Shown here: one piece after another, positions 9,166 through 18,022 of the stretch
How positions within the stretch are numbered: the first letter of the stretch is position 1
Layout of the letters: every line of letters starts with the position of its first letter
Origin: Marinitoga litoralis
GTDB taxonomy: Bacteria; Thermotogota; Thermotogae; Petrotogales; Petrotogaceae
Assembly (NCBI RefSeq): GCF_016908145.1
Contig: NZ_JAFBDI010000017.1
Coordinates: 1-48,223, forward strand
DNA: 48,223 bases
Direction of reading: 5' to 3'
Position numbers and translations under genes: made by a program
The notes under the pieces: model-generated
The model's database searches: none
What the model saw: only the letters and a program-made list of their open reading frames with translations
Told to the model about the DNA's origin: nothing

Positions 9166-10518
9166 TTAAATCCCACCATTTTCATATTTTTTTAGCTTAT
9201 ATTGTAATGTTCTTAAACTTATTCCTAAAGCTTTTGCTGTTTTTGTTTTGTTTCCAGAATATTTTTCTAATGTTTTTAATATTAATTCCTTTTCCATTTC
9301 TTCTAATGTCATATTTGAAAAATTATCTGTTTCAATTGTTTTATCATTTTTCATGTTTAATAAAAATTCAATATCAGATTTTTTTATAGAATTTTTTGTA
9401 TCAAATATTATAAACAGTCTTTCAACAAAATTTCTTATTTCTCTTATATTCCCTGGCCAATCATATGAAATTAAAATGTCATATGCATCTTTTGAAAAAT
9501 TAATTTTTGGTTTATTATATTTTGCTGAATATCTCTTATTAAAAAATTCAATAAATATTGGTATATCCTCTTTTCTTTCCCTTATAGGAGGAATATTAAT
9601 ATTTATAACATTTAACCTATAAAATAAATCCATTCTAAAATTACCTTTTTTAACTTCTTCTTCCAAATTCCTATTAGTTGCAGCTATAACCCTTACATCA
9701 ACATTTATTTCTTTTGTTCCACCTACCCTTTCTATAGTTCCGCTTTCTAAAACTCTTAACAATTTACTTTGAATTTCCAATGGTAATTCTCCAACTTCAT
9801 CTAAAAAAATTGTACCTTTATCGGCCAATTCAAATTTACCAGGTTTTGCTTTATCTGCACCAGTAAATGCTCCTTTTTCATATCCAAATAATTCTGATTC
9901 AACCAAATCTTTTGGTATTGCTGCACAATTCACAATAATAAATGGATTATCCTTTCTTTTACTAAATCTTTGAATATATCTTGTAAATACTTCTTTACCT
10001 ACACCAGTTTCACCAGTAATTAATATATTAGCATCTGTTTCAATTACTTTATTGACTATATATATTATATTTTTCATAATTTCAGATTGACCTATAACAA
10101 AATCTTCTTTAATAGTCTCTTGCACTATATACTTTAATTTTTCATTTTCTTTTTCCAAATCTATTTCTTCAAATGCTTTTTCAATTAAAAACATTAACCT
10201 TTTTAAATCTATTGGCTTTTTAATAAAATCAAAAGCTCCGCTTTTCATGGAATAAACAGCATCTTGCACATCACCATATCCAGTCATAATGATTACTTTA
10301 AGATATGGATTTAATGCTATATATTCCTTAATCTTTTCAGTACCTTTACCATCAGGTAATATCATATCTAATAATACAATACTATAATCATTCAAATCCA
10401 AATTATTAACGCTATTTAAGTCATTACATACATCAACGTTATATCCTTTTTTTTCTAAAAATTGATTTAATATTTTTGCGCTATTTTTATCGTCTTCAAC
10501 TATTAAAATTTTTTCCAT
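9166..10518 (-). CDS. NtrC-family sigma-54-dependent response regulator
   Basis: The 450-residue protein has three domains. A receiver domain (1-120) has acidic pocket D9/D10, phospho-acceptor D51, T79 and K101. The AAA+ domain (about 138-370) has Walker A GETGVGKE (169-176), the sigma-54-contacting loop GAFTGA (216-221) and Walker B GTIFLDE (235-241). A Fis-type helix-turn-helix lies at about 405-446 (KTKTAKALGISLRTLQYKLKKY). All features needed to activate sigma-54 RNA polymerase are intact. The start codon overlaps the kinase stop by one base. Predicted to be phosphorylated by the adjacent kinase and to activate a sigma-54 promoter, perhaps that of the divergent sugar transporter. Confidence 0.95.
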   Translation of the reverse strand: MEKILIVEDDKNSAKILNQFLEKKGYNVDVCNDLNSVNNLDLNDYSIVLLDMILPDGKGTEKIKEYIALNPYLKVIIMTGYGDVQDAVYSMKSGAFDFIKKPIDLKRLMFLIEKAFEEIDLEKENEKLKYIVQETIKEDFVIGQSEIMKNIIYIVNKVIETDANILITGETGVGKEVFTRYIQRFSKRKDNPFIIVNCAAIPKDLVESELFGYEKGAFTGADKAKPGKFELADKGTIFLDEVGELPLEIQSKLLRVLESGTIERVGGTKEINVDVRVIAATNRNLEEEVKKGNFRMDLFYRLNVININIPPIRERKEDIPIFIEFFNKRYSAKYNKPKINFSKDAYDILISYDWPGNIREIRNFVERLFIIFDTKNSIKKSDIEFLLNMKNDKTIETDNFSNMTLEEMEKELILKTLEKYSGNKTKTAKALGISLRTLQYKLKKYENGGI

Positions 10519-12488
10519 TATATCTCTCCTTCTCTAAATTCCAAAATTACTTTTGTTCCACTATTAGAACTAAATATTTTTATATCTCCATTTAATTCTT
10601 TTACTATAGAATGAACAATAAATAATCCAATACCATTACCATATTTTTTGGTCGTAAATGGTTTATTAAATATGCTTTCTTTATATTCTTCGGGAATTCC
10701 ACGTCCATTATCTTCAATAATAATATTAATTATTTTATTATTTTTTGATACATCGATTCTAATTTTTCTATTATCTTCTTTATTTTCTAATTCCTCTATT
10801 GCGTTATTAATGATGTTATAAAAAAGTTGATTTAATCTTTGAGGATTTGCGTTTAAATATATATTTTCATTTGATTTGTTAAATTCTACATCTATTGAAT
10901 TTTCTAATAATTTATATTTTAAGAGATTCAATATTTGTGATATAACACTATTTATATTTACCTTCTTTTCATCTGATTCTATAATTGCTCTTGAAGACAA
11001 TTCGCCAACTATTGAATCTATAGTCTTTATTTGTTCAATAATTAAATCGCTAATTTCTTCAATTTTTTGATTTCCTTCAAATTCCATTTTCAAATATTGC
11101 AAATTAAGATACATTGAATTTAAAGGATTTCTTATTTCATGTGCAGCAATACGACCAAACTTTTCTTTTTCTACTAATTTTTCATTTAATGAGTATAAGT
11201 CATTCATTTCTTTTTCTAAAGATATATCTCTTATTAATACTAATAATGAATTTTCTAAATAATTTCTACTAACTTCTATCAATTTTTGTTCATCATTAAT
11301 CTTTAAAGAATAAATTTTACTTTTTGAATCTTTAAGTTCTTTTTCACCAATTTCTTTCAATACCTCTTTACCAAAATCATTTTCTACTTTTATACTTCCA
11401 TCTAAATCAAAAAATATTATTCCTTCATATAAATTATTTACTAAGTATTTCAAAGTATTTTTTTCATTTTCAAGTGTTTCAATATTTTTATCTATTTCTT
11501 TACGCATATTACGCAAATTTTCTGATAATACATTTATAGAATCAATCAAATCCTTATACCTATTATTCTCTTTATTTTCAACGTCAATATTAACATCGAA
11601 ATTCCCTTTAGCTATTTCTTTTATGGATTTAATTGACAATTCTAAAGTTTCTATATTTTTCCCAAAATAAAATAAAGCAAAATAAATTAAGAAAGGAGAA
11701 ATAAATATCCATATAAACAATGAAATGTTTAAATTTGACGATATATTTTCAAAAAATACATCTTTTATCTTATTCTGAATTGAACTTAATTGAGAAATAT
11801 CAAATGAAATAATAAAAACTATATTATCTGATAATTTTTCAACTTTTGATGGATACTTATAATCATTTGATATTACATAATTATCTTCAATATTAAAATC
11901 AACATAATAATCATTTCTTTGGTAAATCTTATGTTTTTTTCCAATTATAGAAATTAATGATATTGAAGATAAATTTAGAGAATCTAAGAAATATCTATCA
12001 ATTTTCTTTGAAGCAAATACTTGAACATTTTCCTTTTTTGAACCAGTTACCATATATATTCCATTTTCATTCTCAAAATACCCATTTTTTATATCTTCTA
12101 TAACAGGAAAATCTCCTGTTTTAATTTTTATTTCATTTTCTACAATTATTATTACTCCATCTATAGACGATGAATTCAGCAATTCTTCTAAATACGTTTT
12201 AACGGTATTAATTAGTCCATATTTTGCATAATCTATTATTCTTTGATTATCTAAAATATTTATTGAAAAGTTTTTTAAATAATTATTATATTCAAAAAAA
12301 TTGTTCAAAGCAGTAGGATATATCTTATTAACCACTTCAAATCCAAAATCGTCAATTGTAGTTTCTGTATAGCTAGATAATTCCTTAAATATGTATTTGG
12401 TAATATATGTTTCATTAAAAATAATTAACATCGTCGGAAGAAGAACAAATATTAATATAATGAAAATAAATCTTCTTTTTAATGTCAT
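10518..12488 (-). CDS. Membrane sensor histidine kinase
   Basis: About 656 residues from the ATG at 12488, chosen because GGAGG (12498-12494) sits 5 bases upstream; the frame runs open to 12563 but without a ribosome-binding site. Transmembrane helices at about 5-25 and 253-275 enclose a roughly 225-residue extracytoplasmic sensor region of no recognised family. Then come a HAMP-like linker, a coiled coil, a PAS-like segment (about 345-425), the H-box AAHEIRNPLN with phospho-acceptor H450, and an HATPase domain with N-box NIINNAIEEL and G-boxes DNGRGIP and GNGIGLF. It heads the kinase-regulator-binding protein operon. Ligand unknown; sugar sensing is inferred from the neighbours. Confidence 0.92.
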   Translation of the reverse strand: MTLKRRFIFIILIFVLLPTMLIIFNETYITKYIFKELSSYTETTIDDFGFEVVNKIYPTALNNFFEYNNYLKNFSINILDNQRIIDYAKYGLINTVKTYLEELLNSSSIDGVIIIVENEIKIKTGDFPVIEDIKNGYFENENGIYMVTGSKKENVQVFASKKIDRYFLDSLNLSSISLISIIGKKHKIYQRNDYYVDFNIEDNYVISNDYKYPSKVEKLSDNIVFIISFDISQLSSIQNKIKDVFFENISSNLNISLFIWIFISPFLIYFALFYFGKNIETLELSIKSIKEIAKGNFDVNIDVENKENNRYKDLIDSINVLSENLRNMRKEIDKNIETLENEKNTLKYLVNNLYEGIIFFDLDGSIKVENDFGKEVLKEIGEKELKDSKSKIYSLKINDEQKLIEVSRNYLENSLLVLIRDISLEKEMNDLYSLNEKLVEKEKFGRIAAHEIRNPLNSMYLNLQYLKMEFEGNQKIEEISDLIIEQIKTIDSIVGELSSRAIIESDEKKVNINSVISQILNLLKYKLLENSIDVEFNKSNENIYLNANPQRLNQLFYNIINNAIEELENKEDNRKIRIDVSKNNKIINIIIEDNGRGIPEEYKESIFNKPFTTKKYGNGIGLFIVHSIVKELNGDIKIFSSNSGTKVILEFREGEI

Positions 12489-12503
12489 GATTACCTCCAA
12501 TTT

Positions 12504-12520
12504 TTGCATACCATATGCAA
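12504..12520. promoter_or_regulatory. Inverted repeat TTGCATA-N3-TATGCAA (regulator site candidate)
   Basis: A perfect 7-base inverted repeat spaced by three bases (17 bases overall) lies just upstream of the kinase ribosome-binding site. The form TTGCA-N7-TGCAA resembles the enhancer sites of NtrC-class activators in size and symmetry. It lies about 160 bases upstream of the sigma-54-like element before the sugar-transport operon and also inside the kinase gene leader, so it could serve remote activation, autoregulation, or both. Confidence 0.5.
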
Positions 12521-12523
12521 TTT

Positions 12524-12563
12524 TTGCATAGTAATTATATAATTTTTTTATTTTAATATGCAA
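12524..12563. promoter_or_regulatory. Second, wider-spaced TTGCATA / TATGCAA pair
   Basis: A further TTGCATA (12524-12530) and TATGCAA (12557-12563) lie next to the tight repeat, giving four half-sites in 60 bases. The right half-site overlaps the -35 of the kinase promoter and the left one its likely start of transcription, which would suit autoregulation. Confidence 0.4.
12534..12563 (-). promoter_or_regulatory. Promoter of the histidine kinase operon
   Basis: On the minus strand TTGCAT (12563-12558) is followed after 18 bases by TATAAT (12539-12534). Transcription should begin near 12527, giving a leader of about 40 bases that contains the tight inverted repeat at 12504-12520. Confidence 0.6.
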
Positions 12564-12661
12564 TTTATTCGTAGTTGTTTAAGTCTATATTTCATTTAAT
12601 TAAATACAATGAAAGCAATAAATCTTCCTTTTACTTAATTTTAAGAATTTTTTTATAAAAC

Positions 12662-12676
12662 TGGCACGCTGTTGCT
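12662..12676 (+). promoter_or_regulatory. Sigma-54-like element upstream of the sugar ABC operon
   Basis: TGGCACG-CTG-TTGCT at 12662-12676 matches both conserved blocks of the -24/-12 promoter (TGGCACG and TTGC). However, the GG and GC doublets are separated by 9 bases instead of the nearly invariant 10. It stands out in a stretch that is otherwise A/T. The ATG is at 12720, leaving room for a short leader. An alternative sigma-70 reading exists (TAATAT at 12676-12681 with TTATAA at 12653-12658), so the class of promoter is undecided. Confidence 0.4.
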
Positions 12677-12719
12677 AATATATAGAGTGGAGAAACTTAT
12701 ATAATTTGGAGGTGGAGTT

Positions 12720-13781
12720 ATGAAAAAGGTTTTATTGGCATTATTAGTTATTTTTACTATTACTATTTACGCAGTTGACGTAGGTATTGTTCTTCCTACA
12801 AAGGATGAACCAAGATGGGTACAAGACGAAACAAGATTTAGAGATGCATTAAAAGACACAAATGTATCTGTAGAAGTTTTATTCAGTCAAGGTAATCCTG
12901 CAAAAGAAAGACAAAACGTTGAAGCATTACTTTCAAAAGGTATTAAAGTTTTAATTATATGTCCTCATGATGCTGTTGCAGCAGCTGGTACTGTTGATTT
13001 AGCTAAAAAAGCTGGCGTTACAGTTATTTCATATGATAGATTAGTAACTAATACTGAATCAGTAGATTATTATGTAACTTTTGATAGTGTAGAAGTTGGT
13101 AGAGCACAAGGTCAATTCTTAGTTGATAATGCAACAGGAAAAAATAATCCATTATACTTATATGCTGGCGCATTATCAGATAATAATGCATTTTTATTCT
13201 TCCAAGGTGCTTGGGAAGTATTACAACCAAAAATTGCTGATGGTACATTCAGAATTGTTAACTCTTCAGAAGCTGTTAAATTACAAAACAAAAAAGAATT
13301 AACAAGAGAAGAAATGGCTAGAATAATTAACCAAATTACAACAGATTGGTCATTTACAGTAGCTAGAAGAAAAGCAGAAGATAACTTAACAAGAGCAAAG
13401 AAAACAGATAAAGGTACAGTATTTATTTTAGCTCCAAATGACGGTACTGCTAGAGCTATAGCAGATGCTTTCAGACAAGACAGAGATGTAAAAATGTATT
13501 ATGTAACAGGACAAGATGCTGAAAAAGCTTCAATTCAATACATAATAGATGGAAAACAATCAATGACAGTATTTAAAGACGTAAGATTATTAGTTAAAGA
13601 TGCTATCAGCTTAGCACAATTCGTATTAAAAGGCGTAAAATTAATTACTCCTCAATCATATGACAATGGTGCAAAAATGGTTCCTGCAATTCAATCAAAC
13701 ATCGCTGTTGTTACAAAGGACAACGTAAAGAAAGTTTTAATTGATTCAGGATATTATAAAGAATCAGATTTTAGATGGTAA
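12720..13781 (+). CDS. Periplasmic sugar-binding protein of xylose/ChvE type
   Basis: 353 residues. A signal peptide (about 1-18) precedes a periplasmic-binding-protein (LacI-like) fold with landmarks such as VEALLSKGIKVLIICPHDA, VISYDRLV and ILAPNDGTARAIADAF. It resembles XylF and ChvE, and the glucose/xylose-binding proteins of Thermotoga. It should deliver a monosaccharide such as xylose or glucose to the permease encoded downstream. The start has GGAGGTGG. A hairpin follows its stop before the ATPase gene. Codon use is enriched for a few preferred codons, as expected of an abundant protein. Confidence 0.9.
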   Translation: MKKVLLALLVIFTITIYAVDVGIVLPTKDEPRWVQDETRFRDALKDTNVSVEVLFSQGNPAKERQNVEALLSKGIKVLIICPHDAVAAAGTVDLAKKAGVTVISYDRLVTNTESVDYYVTFDSVEVGRAQGQFLVDNATGKNNPLYLYAGALSDNNAFLFFQGAWEVLQPKIADGTFRIVNSSEAVKLQNKKELTREEMARIINQITTDWSFTVARRKAEDNLTRAKKTDKGTVFILAPNDGTARAIADAFRQDRDVKMYYVTGQDAEKASIQYIIDGKQSMTVFKDVRLLVKDAISLAQFVLKGVKLITPQSYDNGAKMVPAIQSNIAVVTKDNVKKVLIDSGYYKESDFRW

Positions 13782-13798
13782 TTTAAAATGTAACTAAA

Positions 13799-13825
13799 GG
13801 GGTAGTGGGAACCGCTACCCTTTTT
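13799..13825 (+). terminator. Intra-operon hairpin (partial terminator or mRNA stabiliser)
   Basis: GGGTAGTGG (13800-13808), loop GAA, CCGCTACCC (13812-13820), then T5. It lies between the binding-protein gene and the ATPase gene of one transport operon. Such hairpins usually lower downstream expression so that the binding protein is made in excess. Confidence 0.75.
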
Positions 13826-13844
13826 CAAATAAGGGGTGATCTTT

Positions 13845-15362
13845 TTGAGCGAATATATTCTTGAAATGAAAAATATTACGAAAGAATTTCCTGGTGTAAA
13901 GGCTTTGGATAACGTAAATTTTAAAGTAAAAAAAGGCGAGATTCACTGTCTTATTGGTGAAAATGGTTCTGGAAAATCTACATTGATGAAGGTACTTAGT
14001 GGATATCATAAATATGGGACATATGATGGTCAAATAATATTTGAAGGTAAAGAACAAAGGTTTAATACTATATATGATAGTGAAAAGGTTGGTATAGTTA
14101 CAATCTACCAAGAATTAGCATTAATACCAGAATTAACCGTGTATGAGAATATCTTTTTAGGACATGAAATCAAAAACAGAGGAATGATAGATTGGAACGA
14201 AACTATTACTGAATCAAAAAAGGTACTTAAAAAATTAGGGTATGAAAATTTAGATACTTCAAAAAAAGTTAAGGATTTTGGTGTTGGGATTCAACAAATT
14301 ATCGAAATTGCAAAGGCTATTAGTAAGAATGTAAAATTATTAATTTTAGATGAGCCAACATCTGCTTTAAATGAAGCTGATAGTGAAAACTTATTGCGTA
14401 TAGTAAAAGACTTAAAAAATCATGGCATTACTTCAATTTTAATATCTCATAAACTTAATGAGGTATTAGAAGTAGCTGACACCATCACTGTATTAAGGGA
14501 TGGTCTAACTATAACAACAATTGAGAATAAGAATATATCGGAAAATGATATCATTAAACATATGGTAGGTAGGGAAATTAATGATATTTATCCAAAAAGA
14601 AATCATGAAATTGGAGAAAAAATATTTGAAATAAAAGATTGGAAAGCCTACGATAAGAAGAATGAAAGATTTGTAGTTAAATCAGCTAATTTCCATGTAA
14701 AAAAAGGAGAAATAGTTGGAATTGCTGGACTTATTGGTGCAGGAAGAACAGAACTTGCACATAGTATTTTTGGTAATCCTGATGATTATAATGTAAGTGG
14801 TGAATTATATTTCGAAGGAGAAAAGAGAGTATTTAAAACGCCTTCAGATGCTATAAAAGCTGGAATTGCTTATGTTTCTGAAGATAGAAAAGGTAATGGA
14901 TTAATATTAGACTTTGATATTAAAACTAATATCACTATTGCAAATTTAAAAGAAATATCTAAAGGTATATTTGTTAATGAAAATGAAGAAGTAATTATTT
15001 CAGAAGAATATAGAAATTCATTAAAAATAAAATCTCATAGCATAGAACAAAAAGTATTAAATCTTAGTGGTGGTAATCAACAAAAAGTATCTCTTGCAAA
15101 ATGGTTATTTGTTAAACCAAAATTATTAATTTTGGATGAACCTACAAGAGGTATAGACGTTGGAGCAAAACATGAAATTTATACTATTATGAACAAATTG
15201 GTTGAAGAAGGTATGAGTATTATTATGATTTCTTCTGAATTACCTGAAGTTTTAGGAATGAGTGACAGAATATATGTTATGTCTGGTGGAAAAATCACTG
15301 GAGAATTAAGTGGCGAAGAAGCAACACAAGAAAAAATTATGGCAATGGCTGTAGATTATTAG
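13845..15362 (+). CDS. Sugar ABC transporter ATPase with two nucleotide-binding domains (XylG/MglA type)
   Basis: About 505 residues. The first ABC domain has Walker A GENGSGKST and Walker B LLILDEPTSAL, with a degenerate signature FGVGIQQ. The second has the degenerate Walker A GLIGAGRTE typical of this family, signature LSGGNQQK and Walker B LLILDEPTRG. This fused-domain ATPase is the hallmark of ribose/xylose/galactose importers. I place the start at TTG 13845 because AAGGGGTGAT just upstream is the ribosome-binding site; the in-frame GTG at 13836 lies inside that site. It is 12 bases upstream of the permease gene. Confidence 0.93.
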   Translation: MSEYILEMKNITKEFPGVKALDNVNFKVKKGEIHCLIGENGSGKSTLMKVLSGYHKYGTYDGQIIFEGKEQRFNTIYDSEKVGIVTIYQELALIPELTVYENIFLGHEIKNRGMIDWNETITESKKVLKKLGYENLDTSKKVKDFGVGIQQIIEIAKAISKNVKLLILDEPTSALNEADSENLLRIVKDLKNHGITSILISHKLNEVLEVADTITVLRDGLTITTIENKNISENDIIKHMVGREINDIYPKRNHEIGEKIFEIKDWKAYDKKNERFVVKSANFHVKKGEIVGIAGLIGAGRTELAHSIFGNPDDYNVSGELYFEGEKRVFKTPSDAIKAGIAYVSEDRKGNGLILDFDIKTNITIANLKEISKGIFVNENEEVIISEEYRNSLKIKSHSIEQKVLNLSGGNQQKVSLAKWLFVKPKLLILDEPTRGIDVGAKHEIYTIMNKLVEEGMSIIMISSELPEVLGMSDRIYVMSGGKITGELSGEEATQEKIMAMAVDY

Positions 15363-15374
15363 GGAGGCTAGAGT

Positions 15375-16544
15375 ATGTTAAATGAATTAATTACCCTACT
15401 TAAAAAGAATATAAGAGAATATGGTATGTATATTGCTCTTGTAATTATTATGTTAATATTCTCATTTTTAACAGATGGACTTTTTCTTTCATCAAGAAAC
15501 ATTAGTAATTTATTCAACCAAATGGGTTATATTGCTGTATTAGCTGTTGGTATGACATTAGTTATTGTTATTAGACATATTGACCTTTCTGTTGGTTTTG
15601 GAGCTGGTTTTTTAGGTGCTATTGCTGCATTATTAATGATGCAATATAATATGCCGACTTTACCTACAGTTATATTAGTATTAATTTTAGGAATGATTTT
15701 CGGTTTAATTATTGGTTTCTTAGTTTCATTCATTGGCATTCCTTCATTTGTGGCCACTTTGGCTGGTATGATGATTTTTAGAGGTGCATTATTAGTTTCA
15801 ACACAAGATACTGGTACAATTATTGTAATGAACGATACATTTAATAACATTGGAAATGGATATATTCCTGATATATTTAATAATGAAAATATTCATTTAA
15901 CTACATTATTAATTGGATTAATAATTATATTATTATATGTTTATTTTGAAATCAAAAAAAGAAATAATAAAATAAAATATAATTTTGAAGTATTATCAAT
16001 CCCTGTTTTCACTTTAAAATTATTATTAATTTCATCAATAATTGGATACATTTTCTGGATTTTAGCAAATTATAATGGTTTATCATGGACATTTGTTATT
16101 GTTTTAATAGTTACTTTTATATATCATATTTTAACTACAAAAACTGCTTTAGGTCGTCATATATATGCTGTTGGTGGTAATCCAGAAGCTGCTAAATTAA
16201 GCGGTATTAGTTTAAATAAAATTACTTTATTTGTTTTTGGATCTATGGGATTATTAACTGCACTATCTGGTATTTTATATACTTCAAGATTCCAATCTGC
16301 TACACCTACAGCTGGTACATTGTTTGAGCTTGATGCTATTGCTGCTGCATATGTTGGTGGTGTTTCTGCAGCTGGTGGTGTTGGTAAGGTTACAAATTCT
16401 ATTGTCGGTGCATTAGTTATGGCTTCTCTTATAAACGGTATGAACTTAATTGGTGTAGGTATTTCATATCAATACATTATTAGAGGTGCTGTTTTAGTTG
16501 CTGCTGTTATATTTGATATTAAAACTAGAAGTAAAGCTTCTTAA
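15375..16544 (+). CDS. Sugar ABC transporter permease (XylH/GguB type)
   Basis: 389 residues, very hydrophobic, with about ten transmembrane segments and the family motif MTLVIVIRHIDLSVGFGAG; a later GGVSAAGGVGKV loop also fits. It belongs to the branched-chain/ribose type permease family and forms the membrane channel for the operon's sugar importer. It follows the ATPase gene after 12 bases with a GGGAGGC ribosome-binding site. The gene ends before a strong hairpin at 16563-16586, which closes the operon. Confidence 0.92.
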   Translation: MLNELITLLKKNIREYGMYIALVIIMLIFSFLTDGLFLSSRNISNLFNQMGYIAVLAVGMTLVIVIRHIDLSVGFGAGFLGAIAALLMMQYNMPTLPTVILVLILGMIFGLIIGFLVSFIGIPSFVATLAGMMIFRGALLVSTQDTGTIIVMNDTFNNIGNGYIPDIFNNENIHLTTLLIGLIIILLYVYFEIKKRNNKIKYNFEVLSIPVFTLKLLLISSIIGYIFWILANYNGLSWTFVIVLIVTFIYHILTTKTALGRHIYAVGGNPEAAKLSGISLNKITLFVFGSMGLLTALSGILYTSRFQSATPTAGTLFELDAIAAAYVGGVSAAGGVGKVTNSIVGALVMASLINGMNLIGVGISYQYIIRGAVLVAAVIFDIKTRSKAS

Positions 16545-16562
16545 TAATATAATACCGTTATT

Positions 16563-16586
16563 AATAACCCCCTTTCGGGGGTTATT
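16563..16586 (+). terminator. Intrinsic terminator of the sugar ABC operon
   Basis: AATAACCCCC, loop TTTC, GGGGGTTATT: a perfect 10-base stem. The following sequence is T-rich but has no long T run. Confidence 0.8.
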
Positions 16587-16600
16587 ATTATTTCAAAATA

Positions 16601-16609
16601 TGTTATAAT
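16601..16609 (+). promoter_or_regulatory. Extended -10 promoter of the c-di-GMP operon
   Basis: TGTTATAAT, 14 bases after the terminator stem and 48 bases before the ATG at 16657. Same motif as before nadE and before the sensor/cyclase pair at 38853. Confidence 0.55.
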
Positions 16610-16656
16610 AATGATATATTATTAATGATTATTATTTTTAAACTGGAAGTGAAAAT

Positions 16657-18021
16657 ATGAAAATTAATTTTGATGAATTTGGTTTTTTGTATGTTTTTCT
16701 AGATGAAAATGGAATAATATTGGATATAAATGCTTTTGGATGTAAATTAATAGGGCTTCCAAAAGAAGATATTATAGGAAAAAATGTTTTTACTAATTTC
16801 ATCCCTGAAGAAGATAGGGATAACAGGTTTTTAAATTTCAAAACATTTTTAAATGATACTAATAATACTTTCAGAAAAAGTTCATATATGAGATTTATTA
16901 CCTCTAAAAAAAAGGAAGTTTTTTTAGAATTATATAGTTCAATAGCATATAATGATAATAATGAAAAAATCGGATTTATAAGTTTTGGTTTTGATGTTAC
17001 TGAAAAAATACTATATGAAAATTTGATTAATAAAATTAATGAAATTAATATGTTAATCATTAAAGCCTTTTCTATAGACGAAAATGATATTTTTGATTTT
17101 TTCTTAGATGAAGCTATAAAAATTATAGATGGAGCTGATGCTGGAAGTATATTAATGAAAAAAGATGATGGCCTTTTTCATTTTGTAGCTGCAAAAAACT
17201 TTGATTTTGAAAAAATAAAAAATGTGAAATTAACAAAAGATATGTTGTTTCCACAAAAAGAGGTTACTATACGAAGATATATAAAAAACGAATATGGTTC
17301 AGAAAAAGATTTAGAAGCGATGAAAGAATATGGCAAAATAGAAAAAATAAAATCAACTTTAGTAATACCTATTAATATAGATAATAAATTAGAAGGATCA
17401 ATAAATTTAGATTCATTCAAAAGCGAGAATGCTTTCAATGAAAATGATATTAAATTAGGAGAAATTGTTTCTAATGAATTATCCCAAGTTATAAAAAGAA
17501 AAAAGCTAGAGAAAAAACTTAAATATATGGCTTTACACGATCAATTAACTACTTTACCAAATAGAGCATTTTTTATTGAATATTCAGAGAGTTTTATAAA
17601 TTATGCAAATCGAAATAATATTGAATTTGCTATTGCTTATTTTGATTTAAAAAAATTTAAATCTATTAATGATAAATATGGTCATGATGCCGGAGATTAT
17701 TTTTTATACCAATTTGCAGATACTTTAAAAAATTCTATTAGAAATAGCGACTTCCCCGCTAGAATTGGTGGAGATGAATTTGTTGTATTATTTCCAAATA
17801 TAACTAAAAATACTATAATTGAGGTTATAAATAGATTAAATGAGAATTTGAGTAAACCATTTAACTATAACAATCATTTATTTAAAATAGAATTTAATTG
17901 TGGAATCAGTTTATATCCAAAAGACAGCAGCAAATTAGAAGAATTAATAACTTATGCAGATAAAGCTATGTACAAAGCAAAAACAAATGATAAATTATTC
18001 GAATTTTATGAAGGAGTTTAA
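16657..18021 (+). CDS. PAS-GAF-GGDEF diguanylate cyclase
   Basis: 454 residues, no membrane segment, so cytoplasmic. A PAS domain (about 8-118) is followed by a GAF domain (about 125-280) and a GGDEF domain (about 290-450). The active-site motif GGDEF is intact at 371-375, and the product-inhibition I-site RNSD lies at 362-365 with the canonical five-residue spacing. The C-terminal GISLYP and ADKAMYKAK motifs are present. It should make c-di-GMP from GTP with feedback control, under a signal read by PAS/GAF. It is the first gene of a unit that ends with an HD-GYP phosphodiesterase. Confidence 0.93.
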   Translation: MKINFDEFGFLYVFLDENGIILDINAFGCKLIGLPKEDIIGKNVFTNFIPEEDRDNRFLNFKTFLNDTNNTFRKSSYMRFITSKKKEVFLELYSSIAYNDNNEKIGFISFGFDVTEKILYENLINKINEINMLIIKAFSIDENDIFDFFLDEAIKIIDGADAGSILMKKDDGLFHFVAAKNFDFEKIKNVKLTKDMLFPQKEVTIRRYIKNEYGSEKDLEAMKEYGKIEKIKSTLVIPINIDNKLEGSINLDSFKSENAFNENDIKLGEIVSNELSQVIKRKKLEKKLKYMALHDQLTTLPNRAFFIEYSESFINYANRNNIEFAIAYFDLKKFKSINDKYGHDAGDYFLYQFADTLKNSIRNSDFPARIGGDEFVVLFPNITKNTIIEVINRLNENLSKPFNYNNHLFKIEFNCGISLYPKDSSKLEELITYADKAMYKAKTNDKLFEFYEGV

Positions 18022-18022
18022 T

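Noticed and set aside
12488-12563. Longer start for the histidine kinase
   Set aside because: The extension covers the promoter and inverted repeats; the ATG at 12488 has a GGAGG site.
13815-14111. 98-codon minus-strand frame opposite the ABC ATPase
   Set aside because: No start signals, overlaps a clear gene and the intra-operon hairpin.
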